Assembly (NCBI GenBank): GCA_045594565.1
Contig: JAZNYT010000028.1
Location: 1-24,133 of the forward strand
Length of the DNA stretch: 24,133 bases
Direction of reading: 5' to 3'
Source of the DNA: RGIG6353 sp045594565
GTDB lineage: Bacteria; Bacillota; Clostridia; Oscillospirales; SIG627
Shown: positions 14,520 to 22,381 of the stretch, one piece after another
How positions within the stretch are numbered: position 1 is the first letter of the stretch
How the letters are laid out: each line of letters starts with the position of its first letter
Notes under the pieces: generated by a model
Seen by the model: only the letters and a program-made list of their open reading frames with translations
The model's database searches: none
Told to the model about the DNA's origin: nothing
Program-made: the position numbers and the translations under genes

Positions 14520-15364
14520 AAGCCTTATCCTTTGGTGAAATCCTTTTCGACGTCTACCCCGACGAAGCGCATATAGGGGGCGCACCTCTTAACTTTGCGG
14601 CACATCTCGCAAAGCTTGGCGAAAATGTTTTTATGCTATCCGCAATCGGCAGAGACGACCTTGGTGAAAAGGCGATGGAGCGTCTTGATGAGTGGAATAT
14701 AGACACGCGCTACCTATCGAAAAATGACAAGGATACGGGTAAATGCCTTGTGACTCTCGATGAAAAGGGAGTGCCAAAATATAATCTGCTCGGAGAGGTG
14801 GCTTACGACTTTATAGATACGAAAGAGGTAGCGGAGAACTTCGACGTCCTATATTTCGGGACTCTTTCCCTTCGAGGTGAATATAACAAGAAGAGCCTTT
14901 CATCTCTTATTGAAAGGCAGAAATTCGACGATATATTCGTTGACGTGAATATACGTGCTCCGTTTTATTTGGCTGACACCGTCGATTTTGCACTTCGTCA
15001 CGCAACCGTTTTGAAGGTGAGCCTGGAGGAGCTTGAAACCGTAGGAAAGCTTGTATCACTTGATTTCTCCTCTGCTCGTAGCTTTGCAAGAAGCGTTGCA
15101 GAGAAATTTCCGAATATCCGCCTCGTTGTCATAACTCTTGGCGCCGACGGTGCATACGCCTTTGAAAAGGCGACGGGCAAGAGTGCCTTTTCTCCTGCGG
15201 TTGAAGCAAAGGTAGTGTCGACAGTAGGCGCGGGGGATAGCTTTTCGGCGGCATTCCTACATAGCTATAAAAAAGGTGACTCCCTTAAAGCCGCTCTTGA
15301 CTTTGCAAGTGAGATTGCGGCAAAGGTAGTTTCTAAAAAAGAAGCAGTCCCTGACGAATTATAA
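14516..15364 (+). CDS. PfkB-family carbohydrate kinase (fructokinase-like)
   Basis: This is a ribokinase-fold sugar kinase of 282 residues. The N-terminal substrate motif GGAPLNFAAHL (21-31) resembles fructokinases. The ATP/anion-hole motif VGAGDSFSAAFL has the catalytic base Asp241. The VVITLGADGA segment is the usual strand before the ATP site. Its length is slightly below the typical 300-320, and the last helix is short but plausible. The ATG overlaps the upstream stop, so it is translationally coupled to the GNAT-MBL gene. Fructose or a similar hexose is the likely substrate, though family specificity is hard to predict. Confidence 0.88.
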   Translation: MKALSFGEILFDVYPDEAHIGGAPLNFAAHLAKLGENVFMLSAIGRDDLGEKAMERLDEWNIDTRYLSKNDKDTGKCLVTLDEKGVPKYNLLGEVAYDFIDTKEVAENFDVLYFGTLSLRGEYNKKSLSSLIERQKFDDIFVDVNIRAPFYLADTVDFALRHATVLKVSLEELETVGKLVSLDFSSARSFARSVAEKFPNIRLVVITLGADGAYAFEKATGKSAFSPAVEAKVVSTVGAGDSFSAAFLHSYKKGDSLKAALDFASEIAAKVVSKKEAVPDEL

Positions 15365-15434
15365 ACGAGGATTTATGGCAACTTCATCTGTTGCATTTAT
15401 CTAAAATCTTTTCCCTTTTAGAAAGGAAAATAAA

Positions 15435-16082
15435 ATGGTAAAATTTATAATAGTACGCCACGGATTTAGTATGGGTAATAAAGAAAAGCGATTTTCGGGA
15501 CAGCTGGACGTTCCTCTCGATGAAGTGGGAAGGTCACAGGCTGTGTCGGTGGCAGATTATATTTGCGAAAATTTTAAGGTGGACGCCATATACTCAAGCG
15601 ACCTGTCCCGTGCTTATGACTCCGTAAAGCTTATATCCGACAGGCTGTCGCTACCCGTTGTGAAAACGAAGGAGCTTCGTGAGGTGGACGTAGGACTATG
15701 GCAGGGAATGCTTATCGAGGACGTAGAAAAGAAATACCCTGAGTCCTTTGAAGAATACCGCCGCAATCCCGGACTTTCACGCTTTGACGGTGGCGAAGGA
15801 TATATAGACGTTATGAAAAGGGCGTCTGCAGAGCTTTACCGTATTGCAAACGAAAACGAAGGGAAGACCATTGTTATCGGCACTCACGGAGGCGTTATAA
15901 GAACGCTCCGCGCCGTATGGGGAAATATTCCTCCCGAAAATATAAAGGACATTCCCCACGTTGCAAACGGCTCTATTACAATCGTGATATACGACGGTGA
16001 CGAAATTCGCCTTGAAGTCGTCGGCTACACCGACCATTTAAGCGATAAAACAACAGAGGTGGGAGTCGCACCCACAAAGTAA
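15435..16082 (+). CDS. Histidine phosphatase family protein (phosphoglycerate mutase-like)
   Basis: This is a cytoplasmic phosphatase or mutase of the branch-1 histidine phosphatases. The catalytic RHG (8-10, nucleophile His9) is followed by the substrate-binding SGQLDVPLDEVGRSQA region. Arg59 in SSDLSRA, the proton donor Glu83 in LREVDVGLWQG and His151 in GTHGG complete the active site. Its 215 residues fit the phosphatase group better than the longer true mutases. GAAAGGAAA precedes the ATG. It lies 70 bases after the PfkB gene with no clear promoter, so it probably belongs to the same transcript and may act on a sugar phosphate. Confidence 0.9.
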   Translation: MVKFIIVRHGFSMGNKEKRFSGQLDVPLDEVGRSQAVSVADYICENFKVDAIYSSDLSRAYDSVKLISDRLSLPVVKTKELREVDVGLWQGMLIEDVEKKYPESFEEYRRNPGLSRFDGGEGYIDVMKRASAELYRIANENEGKTIVIGTHGGVIRTLRAVWGNIPPENIKDIPHVANGSITIVIYDGDEIRLEVVGYTDHLSDKTTEVGVAPTK

Positions 16083-16088
16083 AAAAAT

Positions 16089-16126
16089 AAGAGTAGTAAA
16101 CGCCGGTTTACTACTCTTGATTTTTT
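16089..16126. terminator. Terminator between convergent genes
   Basis: A perfect 13-base stem (16089-16101 with 16106-16118) on a GCCG loop, with T after it on the plus strand and A before it. It probably serves both the phosphatase operon and the minus-strand acyltransferase gene, whose stop lies inside it. Confidence 0.85.
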
Positions 16127-17342
16127 AGAACGGGAACATACCGCCTGTTTCATAAATGAATTCACCCTTGCGGTAATGATTCTTTATTGCGGTGTGAAGG
16201 GAATTTGTTTCCTCAAGAGCTTCAATATCTATTTCATCCATAGACTCTGCAAGCTTGTTGTAAACAAAAAGAAATACGTCGAGTCCGTTGTTTTTATAGG
16301 GGAATTTTGTGTACTTGTTCTGGAAGGAAATAATGTTTGAGGTAGGCTTGAGCATTCCCTTGAGGTCTGATGCAAGAAGCCATGAAATACACATAAATCC
16401 GCCGATTTTAATATCGGGATAGAGCTTCGAGAAGAAATCACGTCCCATATCGTAGGACTGCTCCACCCAAGCCTTGTCAAAGGGCTCGTTTTTCGGAATA
16501 TGTACACTTATGATATTATCACCCGGACGGAAGAAAACAGTCCACTCACTCTTGTCAAGGCGTACCTTTTCGGACTTAACCTTGGCACTTTCCTCGTCTA
16601 CCATATAGCCCTCGTAGTAGCTGGCGGTTTCCTTAAAGTCGGTAACGTATGAGCCATCCTCATCCTCCGCTCCGGCAGTGCCGAGAACGAGACCGCTTCT
16701 ATGGATGTTTACTCCTTCCTTCATCATTACGGCAACGTCGCCATTTGCATTTTTGAGTCCGATAGCATCTATCTTGCAGTTGCGTCTGAGCTCAAAGCGA
16801 AAGCGTCCTATCTTGAAGATGCTTCCCGTTGAGAAGGTGGTGCACCAAAGGAAATAGTAGTAGAGGAAACAGAATCGTCCCGTCTTTTCACGACTTGCAT
16901 CTATGTTGCCGTCAATTCCCGTCATAGTGCCGTCTACAATTTCCTTGTCACAACCTGATTCAAGAAGAAATTCGTAGGTCTCACGGATTCTTGCAAGCAT
17001 AGGGAAAAATCCGAAAATATCATAGGGGAGAGGATCGGCGCCTTCAGGCGCTTCGGGAAATTTAAGATCACCGAAGACTTCCTCGTGGAATCTGTGGTCG
17101 GAAAGCATAAGGTAAAGAGTTTTTGCATAAAGCACCAGGTCGGCATTTGCCACCACCTTGGGAAGTGCCTCGCAAAGCTCCCTTGTATGCTTTTTCAAAA
17201 TAGGAGTATTCTTTTCGGTGTCGAGTATAAATTCCTCGGTAAGCCATTCGGGAATATCGGTGGTATCCTTTATCTTTTCGTAGCACTCGTCAAGCCACGG
17301 ATTTTCATACTGTAAATTCAGTCTTTCAAGAAGTTTGTTCAT
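16125..17342 (-). CDS. GNAT-like acyltransferase domain protein (NAT_N/GNAT_C, DUF5596-type)
   Basis: I recognise this only by overall resemblance to two-domain clostridial proteins with an N-acyltransferase N-terminal region and a GNAT-like C-terminal region. The N-terminal half is mostly helical and includes PEGADPLPYDIFGFFPMLARIRETYEF. The middle holds GRFCFLYYYFLWCTTFSTGSIFKIGRFRFELR. The C-terminal half has FFRPGDNIISVHIPKNEPF and an SKLYPDIKIGGFMCISWLL strand-helix pair. There is no signal peptide, so it should be cytoplasmic. It has 405 residues. AAAGGAAA precedes the ATG. It has its own promoter after the DUF4838 gene. The acyl donor and acceptor are unknown; glycan or small-molecule modification fits the neighbours but is inference. 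Confidence 0.75.
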   Translation of the reverse strand: MNKLLERLNLQYENPWLDECYEKIKDTTDIPEWLTEEFILDTEKNTPILKKHTRELCEALPKVVANADLVLYAKTLYLMLSDHRFHEEVFGDLKFPEAPEGADPLPYDIFGFFPMLARIRETYEFLLESGCDKEIVDGTMTGIDGNIDASREKTGRFCFLYYYFLWCTTFSTGSIFKIGRFRFELRRNCKIDAIGLKNANGDVAVMMKEGVNIHRSGLVLGTAGAEDEDGSYVTDFKETASYYEGYMVDEESAKVKSEKVRLDKSEWTVFFRPGDNIISVHIPKNEPFDKAWVEQSYDMGRDFFSKLYPDIKIGGFMCISWLLASDLKGMLKPTSNIISFQNKYTKFPYKNNGLDVFLFVYNKLAESMDEIDIEALEETNSLHTAIKNHYRKGEFIYETGGMFPF

Positions 17343-17372
17343 TTATTTTTTCCTTTGTAATCTTTTTTTAAG

Positions 17373-17401
17373 ATTATACATCAGATTGCACTTTTTTTCA
17401 A
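17373..17401 (-). promoter_or_regulatory. Promoter of the acyltransferase gene with leader hairpins
   Basis: On the minus strand TTGAAA (17401-17396) and TATAAT (17378-17373) have a 17-base spacer. A GCACTT/AAGTGC hairpin overlaps the -35 side and may end the DUF4838 transcript. AATCTT/AAGATT (17359-17375) forms a leader hairpin just before the ribosome site. Confidence 0.75.
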
Positions 17402-17406
17402 GTGCT

Positions 17407-19275
17407 TTATTCAAATTCGTACCAGTAGTTCGGCTCAAATACAGTATCAACAGGGTGACCTACCGGAATGGCTATACCGTAGCCTTCTTTACCCGACACA
17501 AAGCTGTCGAAATTGTTCATCATATATGTAAGTTCACCCGTCTCGTCGATAGCACCCGTCTTGTTAGAGCCGAGGTACTTTTTGTCCTTCTTGTTCGTAA
17601 CCTCAAGGAAGGAATAACGGAAGCCCATTCTCATAAGTCGCACGTTGTTACGGAAAAGCTTCGTCTCCGCAGCTTCAAGCGCTTTCTCGTAAAGGTCGAA
17701 GAAAACGTCGCAATCCGTCTGCTCGATAAGCTCCTTTCCTGCATAACCGATAGAGGTCTGACCGCTGATATGCTTTTCACCGAGTCTTACAATTTCCTTT
17801 ATGAACTCTCCGCCTTTACCGAAAATCTTTGAGAAGCTGTCCAGACTGTCCTCAAAGGAAATGGAGTTATCATAAGCGGTACGTCCGAAGGTATAGAAGT
17901 TGAGAATGTGGTTCCAGTTATTGAACACTTCCATCTGTGTACCAAGTCCCGAAATTCCAACCTCCTTCATTCTGCGGCATATTGCCTGCATTTCCTCAGC
18001 CATAGGCATCCAACGCTGTACCGCACCGAAGGTCGCCATCATATAATCGTAGTAAACGACTTCAGCTCCCGCCTTTTTCCAGGAAAGAGCGGTCTTTTCA
18101 AAAAGGGTATGGTTAAGACAGCTTCCGTCGGGTCTGCCCACTCCTCGAAGTCCAATAGTGTGCCAGGTGGTCTGGTCTATAATAACGTTCTTCGCGGTCT
18201 TCTTCACGTCACAGTCGAAGAGGTCAACGTAGGCTATCTGGTCAATTTTTACGTGAGGATGCGCTCGTTTTACTGCATTTGCCACCTTGCTTACAAAGTA
18301 AGTGTAGTTCTGAGTCTTGGTGTACTTACGGCACTTTTCGCAACAGCACTGAGGCGCTTTTCCGTCGTTGGGCCAGAGACATACCACGTCAACGTCAGGG
18401 TTCTTGTCAAGCCATGCAATAACGTTTTTCGCATACGTCTTGGTACCCTCGCGGTGTCTTAAACACTGTATAAGCTGACCGCCGAATTTACCCTCTGCCA
18501 TGTAGTAGCGTGTGCCATCCGCATCCAGTCTGTAGTATTCGGGATGCGTTTCATAATACTTCTCGGGGAAATAGTCGTTTCCATCGGGCGGAAGAAAGAG
18601 TGCTGTGGACTCGTGATGTCCTACAGAGAATGAAATACCGCGCTTTTCTGCCTCTTCAAGCATTCCGTTCTTCTTGTACCCCTCGTATACACTCACCCAG
18701 GTGAGAATTCTGTTGAATCTGTTCTTTACAAGCCACGAAATGAAAGGCACGTTCAGCTCGTGGTCGGGGTTTCCTCGCCAAGAGGAATACTGCACTATCG
18801 CAGTTCTGTAGGGAAGGTCGGCAGCCGACTTTACGTATTTTACGTCGGGTATTTCAATATCGCTGCTTTCTGGAATAAGCTCACCTGCGTTTACCGCATG
18901 ATTACTGTAAGCGGAGAGCGAGCAGCCAAGATATCTTTCAAGAAGCTCATATACGGCGTAAACCGTGCCTCGTTCTTTTTCACCTACGTTTTTACTGCTT
19001 CCTGCAATAAGAAGGTCGTTTCCCTTTGCCATTATCATAAAGCCCTCGGGTCCGGGGACCTCGCGGTCAAACTCCTTCTCCGAGATAAGCTCACGCGCTG
19101 CCCTGTTTCTTTCGGGGCCTCCGATGATTATTCTGGCATCCCCCTCCGAAAGCTCGGCACCGCTTATTTTTTTAACGTAGGAGATAAGCTCTTCTGCCGC
19201 ATATTTTTCTCTGGAAGTAGGATTTTCGGGAAGTATTATTTTAGCTGTACCTTTACCGTCTTTTGTAAGTAACAT
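17407..19275 (-). CDS. DUF4838-type glycoside-hydrolase-like protein, without signal peptide
   Basis: It resembles large glycosidase-like proteins. Residues 1-130 look like the alpha-glucuronidase-type N-terminal domain (ENPTSREKYAAEELISYVKKISG). Residues about 150-600 form the DUF4838 barrel with VGHHES (218-223) and the family segment VCLWPNDGKAPQCCCEKC (298-315), whose Cys cluster may bind a metal. The start is ATG 19275 behind GGAGG; an in-frame ATG at 19383 would add 36 residues but has no good ribosome site. With the shorter start no secretion signal is seen, so the protein is predicted to be intracellular, unlike many secreted homologues. It is divergent from the AraC gene, its likely regulator. 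The glycan substrate is unknown. Confidence 0.8.
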   Translation of the reverse strand: MLLTKDGKGTAKIILPENPTSREKYAAEELISYVKKISGAELSEGDARIIIGGPERNRAARELISEKEFDREVPGPEGFMIMAKGNDLLIAGSSKNVGEKERGTVYAVYELLERYLGCSLSAYSNHAVNAGELIPESSDIEIPDVKYVKSAADLPYRTAIVQYSSWRGNPDHELNVPFISWLVKNRFNRILTWVSVYEGYKKNGMLEEAEKRGISFSVGHHESTALFLPPDGNDYFPEKYYETHPEYYRLDADGTRYYMAEGKFGGQLIQCLRHREGTKTYAKNVIAWLDKNPDVDVVCLWPNDGKAPQCCCEKCRKYTKTQNYTYFVSKVANAVKRAHPHVKIDQIAYVDLFDCDVKKTAKNVIIDQTTWHTIGLRGVGRPDGSCLNHTLFEKTALSWKKAGAEVVYYDYMMATFGAVQRWMPMAEEMQAICRRMKEVGISGLGTQMEVFNNWNHILNFYTFGRTAYDNSISFEDSLDSFSKIFGKGGEFIKEIVRLGEKHISGQTSIGYAGKELIEQTDCDVFFDLYEKALEAAETKLFRNNVRLMRMGFRYSFLEVTNKKDKKYLGSNKTGAIDETGELTYMMNNFDSFVSGKEGYGIAIPVGHPVDTVFEPNYWYEFE

Positions 19276-19308
19276 ACTTTTTCCTCCAAAAGTTATTTTA
19301 TTACATAG

Positions 19309-19469
19309 AAAATTGCATTTCAAGTTGCTTGTAAAAAGCAAAGTCTGCCCAAGAGATTTATTCTTCAGCGAACGTAAATTCAATCGCCGTAGTCGACCTT
19401 TTATACTATTCTACTACAATTAAGACAATAAAAAAATACTAAAATTGCCATATGTATTGTAAAAATTGC
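19309..19469. repeat. Three copies of AAAATTGC in the DUF4838-AraC intergenic region
   Basis: AAAATTGC occurs in the same orientation at 19309-19316, 19441-19448 and 19462-19469. The last two are 21 bases apart, two helical turns, as for tandem AraC half-sites. The third copy overlaps the -35 of the AraC gene. Confidence 0.55.
19400..19428 (-). promoter_or_regulatory. Probable promoter of the DUF4838 gene
   Basis: On the minus strand TTGTCT (19428-19423) and TATAAA (19405-19400) have a 17-base spacer. It is weaker than the other promoters here, as expected for an activated gene. Confidence 0.5.
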
Positions 19470-19485
19470 TTTTTTGTGGTAGAAT
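19457..19485 (+). promoter_or_regulatory. Promoter of the AraC-type regulator gene
   Basis: TTGTAA (19457-19462) and TAGAAT (19480-19485) have a 17-base spacer and an extended -10 TGG. Confidence 0.65.
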
Positions 19486-19517
19486 ATCACAGAAACGTAA
19501 TTTGTACGAGGTTTTTT

Positions 19518-20300
19518 ATGAAAGAGCTTAATTTTACCGCCTCCTGCGGATCTCCTCCTCCGTCGAATAAAAATTATTTTTTACATTGCCACGATGAATA
19601 CGAGGTTTATATGTTTATAGAAGGAGATTCGAGGTACGTAATTGAGGATAAAAACTACTTTCTTTCTCCCGATGACGTAATAATCATAAGAAAAAGAGAG
19701 ATGCACAGAGTATGGCATAACAGTGAAAAGCCGTATTCACGTATCACAATAACGGTGTCTCCTGAATTTTTTAGTGAATGGGGATGCAAGGAATACGAAA
19801 AGGCTTTTTTGGAGCCATCTCGCAAGGGCAACAAAATAAATGCCGACGTAGTACACAAGAGCGGTCTTTACGATGCTATTATGAGAATGAAAGCGTATAC
19901 CTGTGACTTTGAAAGCCTTGATACTCCTATTGCTGCAACAACTCTTGTGGAAGTGCTCTATTCTATCAATCAAATATCGAACTTTGAGAACTCGGATGAG
20001 AGCAACAAGCCCATAGAGCAGGTAATAAACTACATAAACAATCATTTCACGGAGGAGATAAGTCTTGATAAGCTTTGTGAGACTTTCTTTGTTTCCAAGT
20101 ATTATCTGTGTCACGGCTTCAAGAAGCACACCGGAATAACCGTACAGACCTACATAAGAGAAAAACGCTTTGCTATGTTTGAGGAGAAGCGAAAGGAAGA
20201 AAGACTTTTGACAGAATGTGCGTCGCTGTCGGGCTTTACGGATTATTCTGCATTTTATCGTGCATATATAAAAAAATACGGGAAAAGTCCCAAAAAATAA
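19518..20300 (+). CDS. AraC-family transcriptional regulator
   Basis: This is a cytoplasmic regulator, usually an activator of sugar or glycan use genes. The N-terminal cupin (about 15-110) carries HCHDEYEVYMFIEG and a later MHRVWH ligand-pocket segment. The C-terminal AraC domain (about 165-261) has two helix-turn-helix units: ISLDKLCETFFVSKYYLCHGFKK, and TECASLSGFTDYSAFYRAYIKKYGKSP. Both are intact, and 261 residues is a normal size. I choose ATG 19518, behind ACGAGG; the in-frame ATG at 19452 lies inside the promoter (before the -35). It is divergent from DUF4838 and next to the D-aminopeptidase and MBL operon. AAAATTGC repeats in front of it are candidate binding sites. Confidence 0.92.
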   Translation: MKELNFTASCGSPPPSNKNYFLHCHDEYEVYMFIEGDSRYVIEDKNYFLSPDDVIIIRKREMHRVWHNSEKPYSRITITVSPEFFSEWGCKEYEKAFLEPSRKGNKINADVVHKSGLYDAIMRMKAYTCDFESLDTPIAATTLVEVLYSINQISNFENSDESNKPIEQVINYINNHFTEEISLDKLCETFFVSKYYLCHGFKKHTGITVQTYIREKRFAMFEEKRKEERLLTECASLSGFTDYSAFYRAYIKKYGKSPKK

Positions 20301-20303
20301 AAG

Positions 20304-20354
20304 CAGGTGCTGTAAAAAACTTTGTCAAGTTTTTTACAGCCCTGTTTTTTATTA
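20304..20354. terminator. Terminator of the AraC gene
   Basis: A 14-base stem, GCTGTAAAAAACTT with its complement (20309-20322 and 20327-20340), is extended by CAGG/CCTG and followed by TTTTTT. It probably works in both directions. Confidence 0.85.
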
Positions 20355-20374
20355 CATAGGAAATTTCTTGAAAC

Positions 20375-20456
20375 GAACCTCGCCGGTTTTCTTTATTTAA
20401 GTAAAGACACACGTTGCGACAGGCGAGATATGCCAGCGGCTGCTAGCCGCTTTTTT
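20375..20456 (+). ncRNA. Unassigned structured RNA candidate ending in a terminator
   Basis: CTCGCC (20379-20384) can pair with GGCGAG (20422-20427), enclosing a CTTTA/TAAAG stem (20391-20395 with 20402-20406). A strong terminator hairpin (AGCGGCT 20435-20441 with AGCCGCT 20445-20451) and a T-run follow. The AraC transcript already has its own terminator, so this second plus-strand terminator suggests a separate short RNA. No clear promoter is seen. I cannot match it to a known RNA family. It may instead be a tail of the convergent region. Confidence 0.35.
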
Positions 20457-21318
20457 AGTCGTCAAGCTTTTTGAATTCATAGGGCAGGTCGTAAGTACCC
20501 TTTTCATAGGTTTCGTCCTTGGCGTTGAACATCTTCAGAATATCATTTTCGTGACGGCGCACGATGTACTGGGCGGGATATTCCTTTCTCTCTCGAAGCC
20601 ATATCTCAAAAACGTAAGGTGGCTCGGGACAGTAGGGCTTGAACTTTTCGGGATTGTTTATGAAATCGGTGAGTGCCGCACGAGCGCCCTCGTATATTCG
20701 CTCACGCGCTACCTCGGGATGTACGTGCACAGCTCCCAGATTGTGTCTTGCATACTGCTCTGCATCACAGTTTGCACCGTTGTCACGGGTGATTCCGTAT
20801 TTAACCTCAACCGTATGTACCCAAGGAGTGATTTCCATAATTTCTTCTTTAAGTGCTCTCTCACCCGAAGCAAAAATTGCGGGAACACCGTAAAAACCTG
20901 CCATAATGGCGTTTTCGGCATATTCACCAACGGGCATACCGTTAATTCTCTGCTCAAGCACGTAGAAGGTGCCCGTATGGGTGAGGTGAGAGCCTATAGT
21001 GCCTGCTCTTGCATGCTGACCTACCCAAATCACCGCATCGAAGCCCATATCAAGCCCAAAGTTATATGTAGCTCTCCAGCCTCTTGAATAGAGTGCTCTC
21101 TTGTCAAGAAGAGATAAATTTATAGCTCCCGGTCCGTGAGCGTCGATTACTACCGTCTCGGTAGCACCTGCATCGAAAAGACCTCTTATCGCGGCGTTTA
21201 CTTCCTCTGTGAGAAGACGCTTTGCTTCGTCGTAGTATTTACTTGTGGGGTATATCCAGTCCTCGGCGTTTATAACACCTGCAACACCCTCAACGTCTGT
21301 CATAATTGCAATTTTCAA
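20455..21318 (-). CDS. M55-family zinc D-aminopeptidase (DppA-like)
   Basis: This peptidase removes N-terminal D-amino acids from peptides such as D-Ala-D-Ala, as established for Bacillus DppA. The metal ligands align with that family: Asp8 and Glu10 in MTDVEG, His61 in DAHG, His102 in GQHARAG and Glu132 in GEYAENA. A histidine at the position of the catalytic His is in SHLTHT. It has 287 residues and no signal peptide, so it is cytoplasmic. I use the TTG at 21318, not the in-frame ATG at 21372: AGAGGTGA (21326-21332) serves it and the family begins at MKIAIM. It has its own promoter, divergent from the MBL operon. It may use imported peptidoglycan-derived D-peptides or another D-amide substrate. 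Confidence 0.88.
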   Translation of the reverse strand: MKIAIMTDVEGVAGVINAEDWIYPTSKYYDEAKRLLTEEVNAAIRGLFDAGATETVVIDAHGPGAINLSLLDKRALYSRGWRATYNFGLDMGFDAVIWVGQHARAGTIGSHLTHTGTFYVLEQRINGMPVGEYAENAIMAGFYGVPAIFASGERALKEEIMEITPWVHTVEVKYGITRDNGANCDAEQYARHNLGAVHVHPEVARERIYEGARAALTDFINNPEKFKPYCPEPPYVFEIWLRERKEYPAQYIVRRHENDILKMFNAKDETYEKGTYDLPYEFKKLDD

Positions 21319-21340
21319 AAAAATCACCTCTTTCTTATAT

Positions 21341-21369
21341 AGAATATCACAATATTTTTGGATATGCAA
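21341..21369 (-). promoter_or_regulatory. Promoter of the D-aminopeptidase gene
   Basis: On the minus strand TTGCAT (21369-21364) and TATTCT (21346-21341) have a 17-base spacer and an extended -10 TGA. Confidence 0.7.
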
Positions 21370-21402
21370 CATAAAAACATCAAAAATGGCACGGATTTTT
21401 CA

Positions 21403-21431
21403 TTGATTATTTGTTGGAATTATGATAAAAT
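21403..21431 (+). promoter_or_regulatory. Promoter of the MBL-deacetylase operon
   Basis: TTGATT (21403-21408) and TAAAAT (21426-21431) have a 17-base spacer and an extended -10 TGA. The form is the same as the GNAT-MBL operon promoter. Confidence 0.7.
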
Positions 21432-21472
21432 AAATTTAATTAGACTTTAGCAAAAGATAAGGGGCGTTAAAA

Positions 21473-22381
21473 ATGACAAGAGATGAATTCTTAAGTGAAA
21501 GATTTCACGAAATGACGGATAAATTGAGTGCTTTCAAATCGGAGTTTTATAAGCATCCATCCACCCAACGTATAGACCCATTCAAGATTGCGGATGACCT
21601 TTATTACGTTGGAGATAAAAAGGTTTGTATTCATCTTCTTGATACCGGTGACGGACTTGTACTTTTTGATTCGGGGTATATAGGCACGGCGCATCTGCTT
21701 GTTGACAGCATATGGCGTCTGGGCTTTGACCCGAGAGAAGTTAAATACATAATACATACTCACGGTCACCACGACCATTTCGGCTCATCTGAGGAATTCC
21801 GCATTATGTACGGCACAAAGCTTATTATAAGCAGAATAGATGCCGAGGCACTTTCGGAAAAGCCACAGCTTTTTATGAACAGGAAAAATTACCCCTTTGG
21901 CGAGATACCAAGATTTGACATACTGGTTGAGGACGGGGACGTGTTCGAGCTTGGAAAATATAAAATAAGTTTTCTTCTTACTCCCGGTCACACAGATGGC
22001 GTTATCAGCTCATTTTTTGAGGTAACCGATAACGGTAAAGCTTATCTTGCCGGTATGTTCGGAGGTGCGGGAACGAATGCGGTGACCCTCCCTTATATTT
22101 ATCGAAACGAAAGAGTGGGAGATCCTGCACACGATATGCTCGAATCCATAGATAAGCTTCTCCGAGTGCCCGTTACCTTGCATCTCGGAAACCACCCGGG
22201 AAATAACGATACAATAAGAAAGCGAGAAAAACAGCTTTCGGAGGGGGGCAACCCATTTACTTCCGAGAGTGACTGGCAGGGCTTCCTTCTTAACCTGCGT
22301 AAGAGAGTTGAAACGATTATTGATGATAATGCAAAAACGGAAGAAGAAATTAAAAGCTTAATAGGAGACCGAAATGTATAG
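21473..22381 (+). CDS. Metallo-beta-lactamase-fold hydrolase with subclass B3-like ligands
   Basis: This cytoplasmic zinc hydrolase has 302 residues and an unknown substrate. The metal ligands are HGHHDH (97-102), His173 in TPGHTDG and a late His in HLGNHPG (237 or 241). The Asp that bridges metals in most MBL hydrolases is absent: the segment reads YLAGMFGG. This ligand set is that of subclass B3, where a second His takes the place of the Asp. There is no signal peptide, unlike true B3 beta-lactamases, and a helical C-terminus (about 265-302) extends the fold. AAGGGGCG precedes the ATG. Overlap with the next gene (8 bases) shows coupling. A role in lactone, amide or glycan intermediates is possible; none can be claimed. 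Confidence 0.82.
   Translation: MTRDEFLSERFHEMTDKLSAFKSEFYKHPSTQRIDPFKIADDLYYVGDKKVCIHLLDTGDGLVLFDSGYIGTAHLLVDSIWRLGFDPREVKYIIHTHGHHDHFGSSEEFRIMYGTKLIISRIDAEALSEKPQLFMNRKNYPFGEIPRFDILVEDGDVFELGKYKISFLLTPGHTDGVISSFFEVTDNGKAYLAGMFGGAGTNAVTLPYIYRNERVGDPAHDMLESIDKLLRVPVTLHLGNHPGNNDTIRKREKQLSEGGNPFTSESDWQGFLLNLRKRVETIIDDNAKTEEEIKSLIGDRNV

Noticed and set aside
15375..15404. Nine-codon open frame (MATSSVAFI) with a GAGG site between the PfkB and phosphatase genes
   Set aside because: Too short to support; no attenuator-type alternative hairpins or regulatory codon run. It could be a leader peptide, but nothing else points to it.
21473..22381. Beta-lactam resistance gene
   Set aside because: The metal ligands resemble subclass B3, but there is no signal peptide and the operon context is catabolic, so resistance cannot be claimed.
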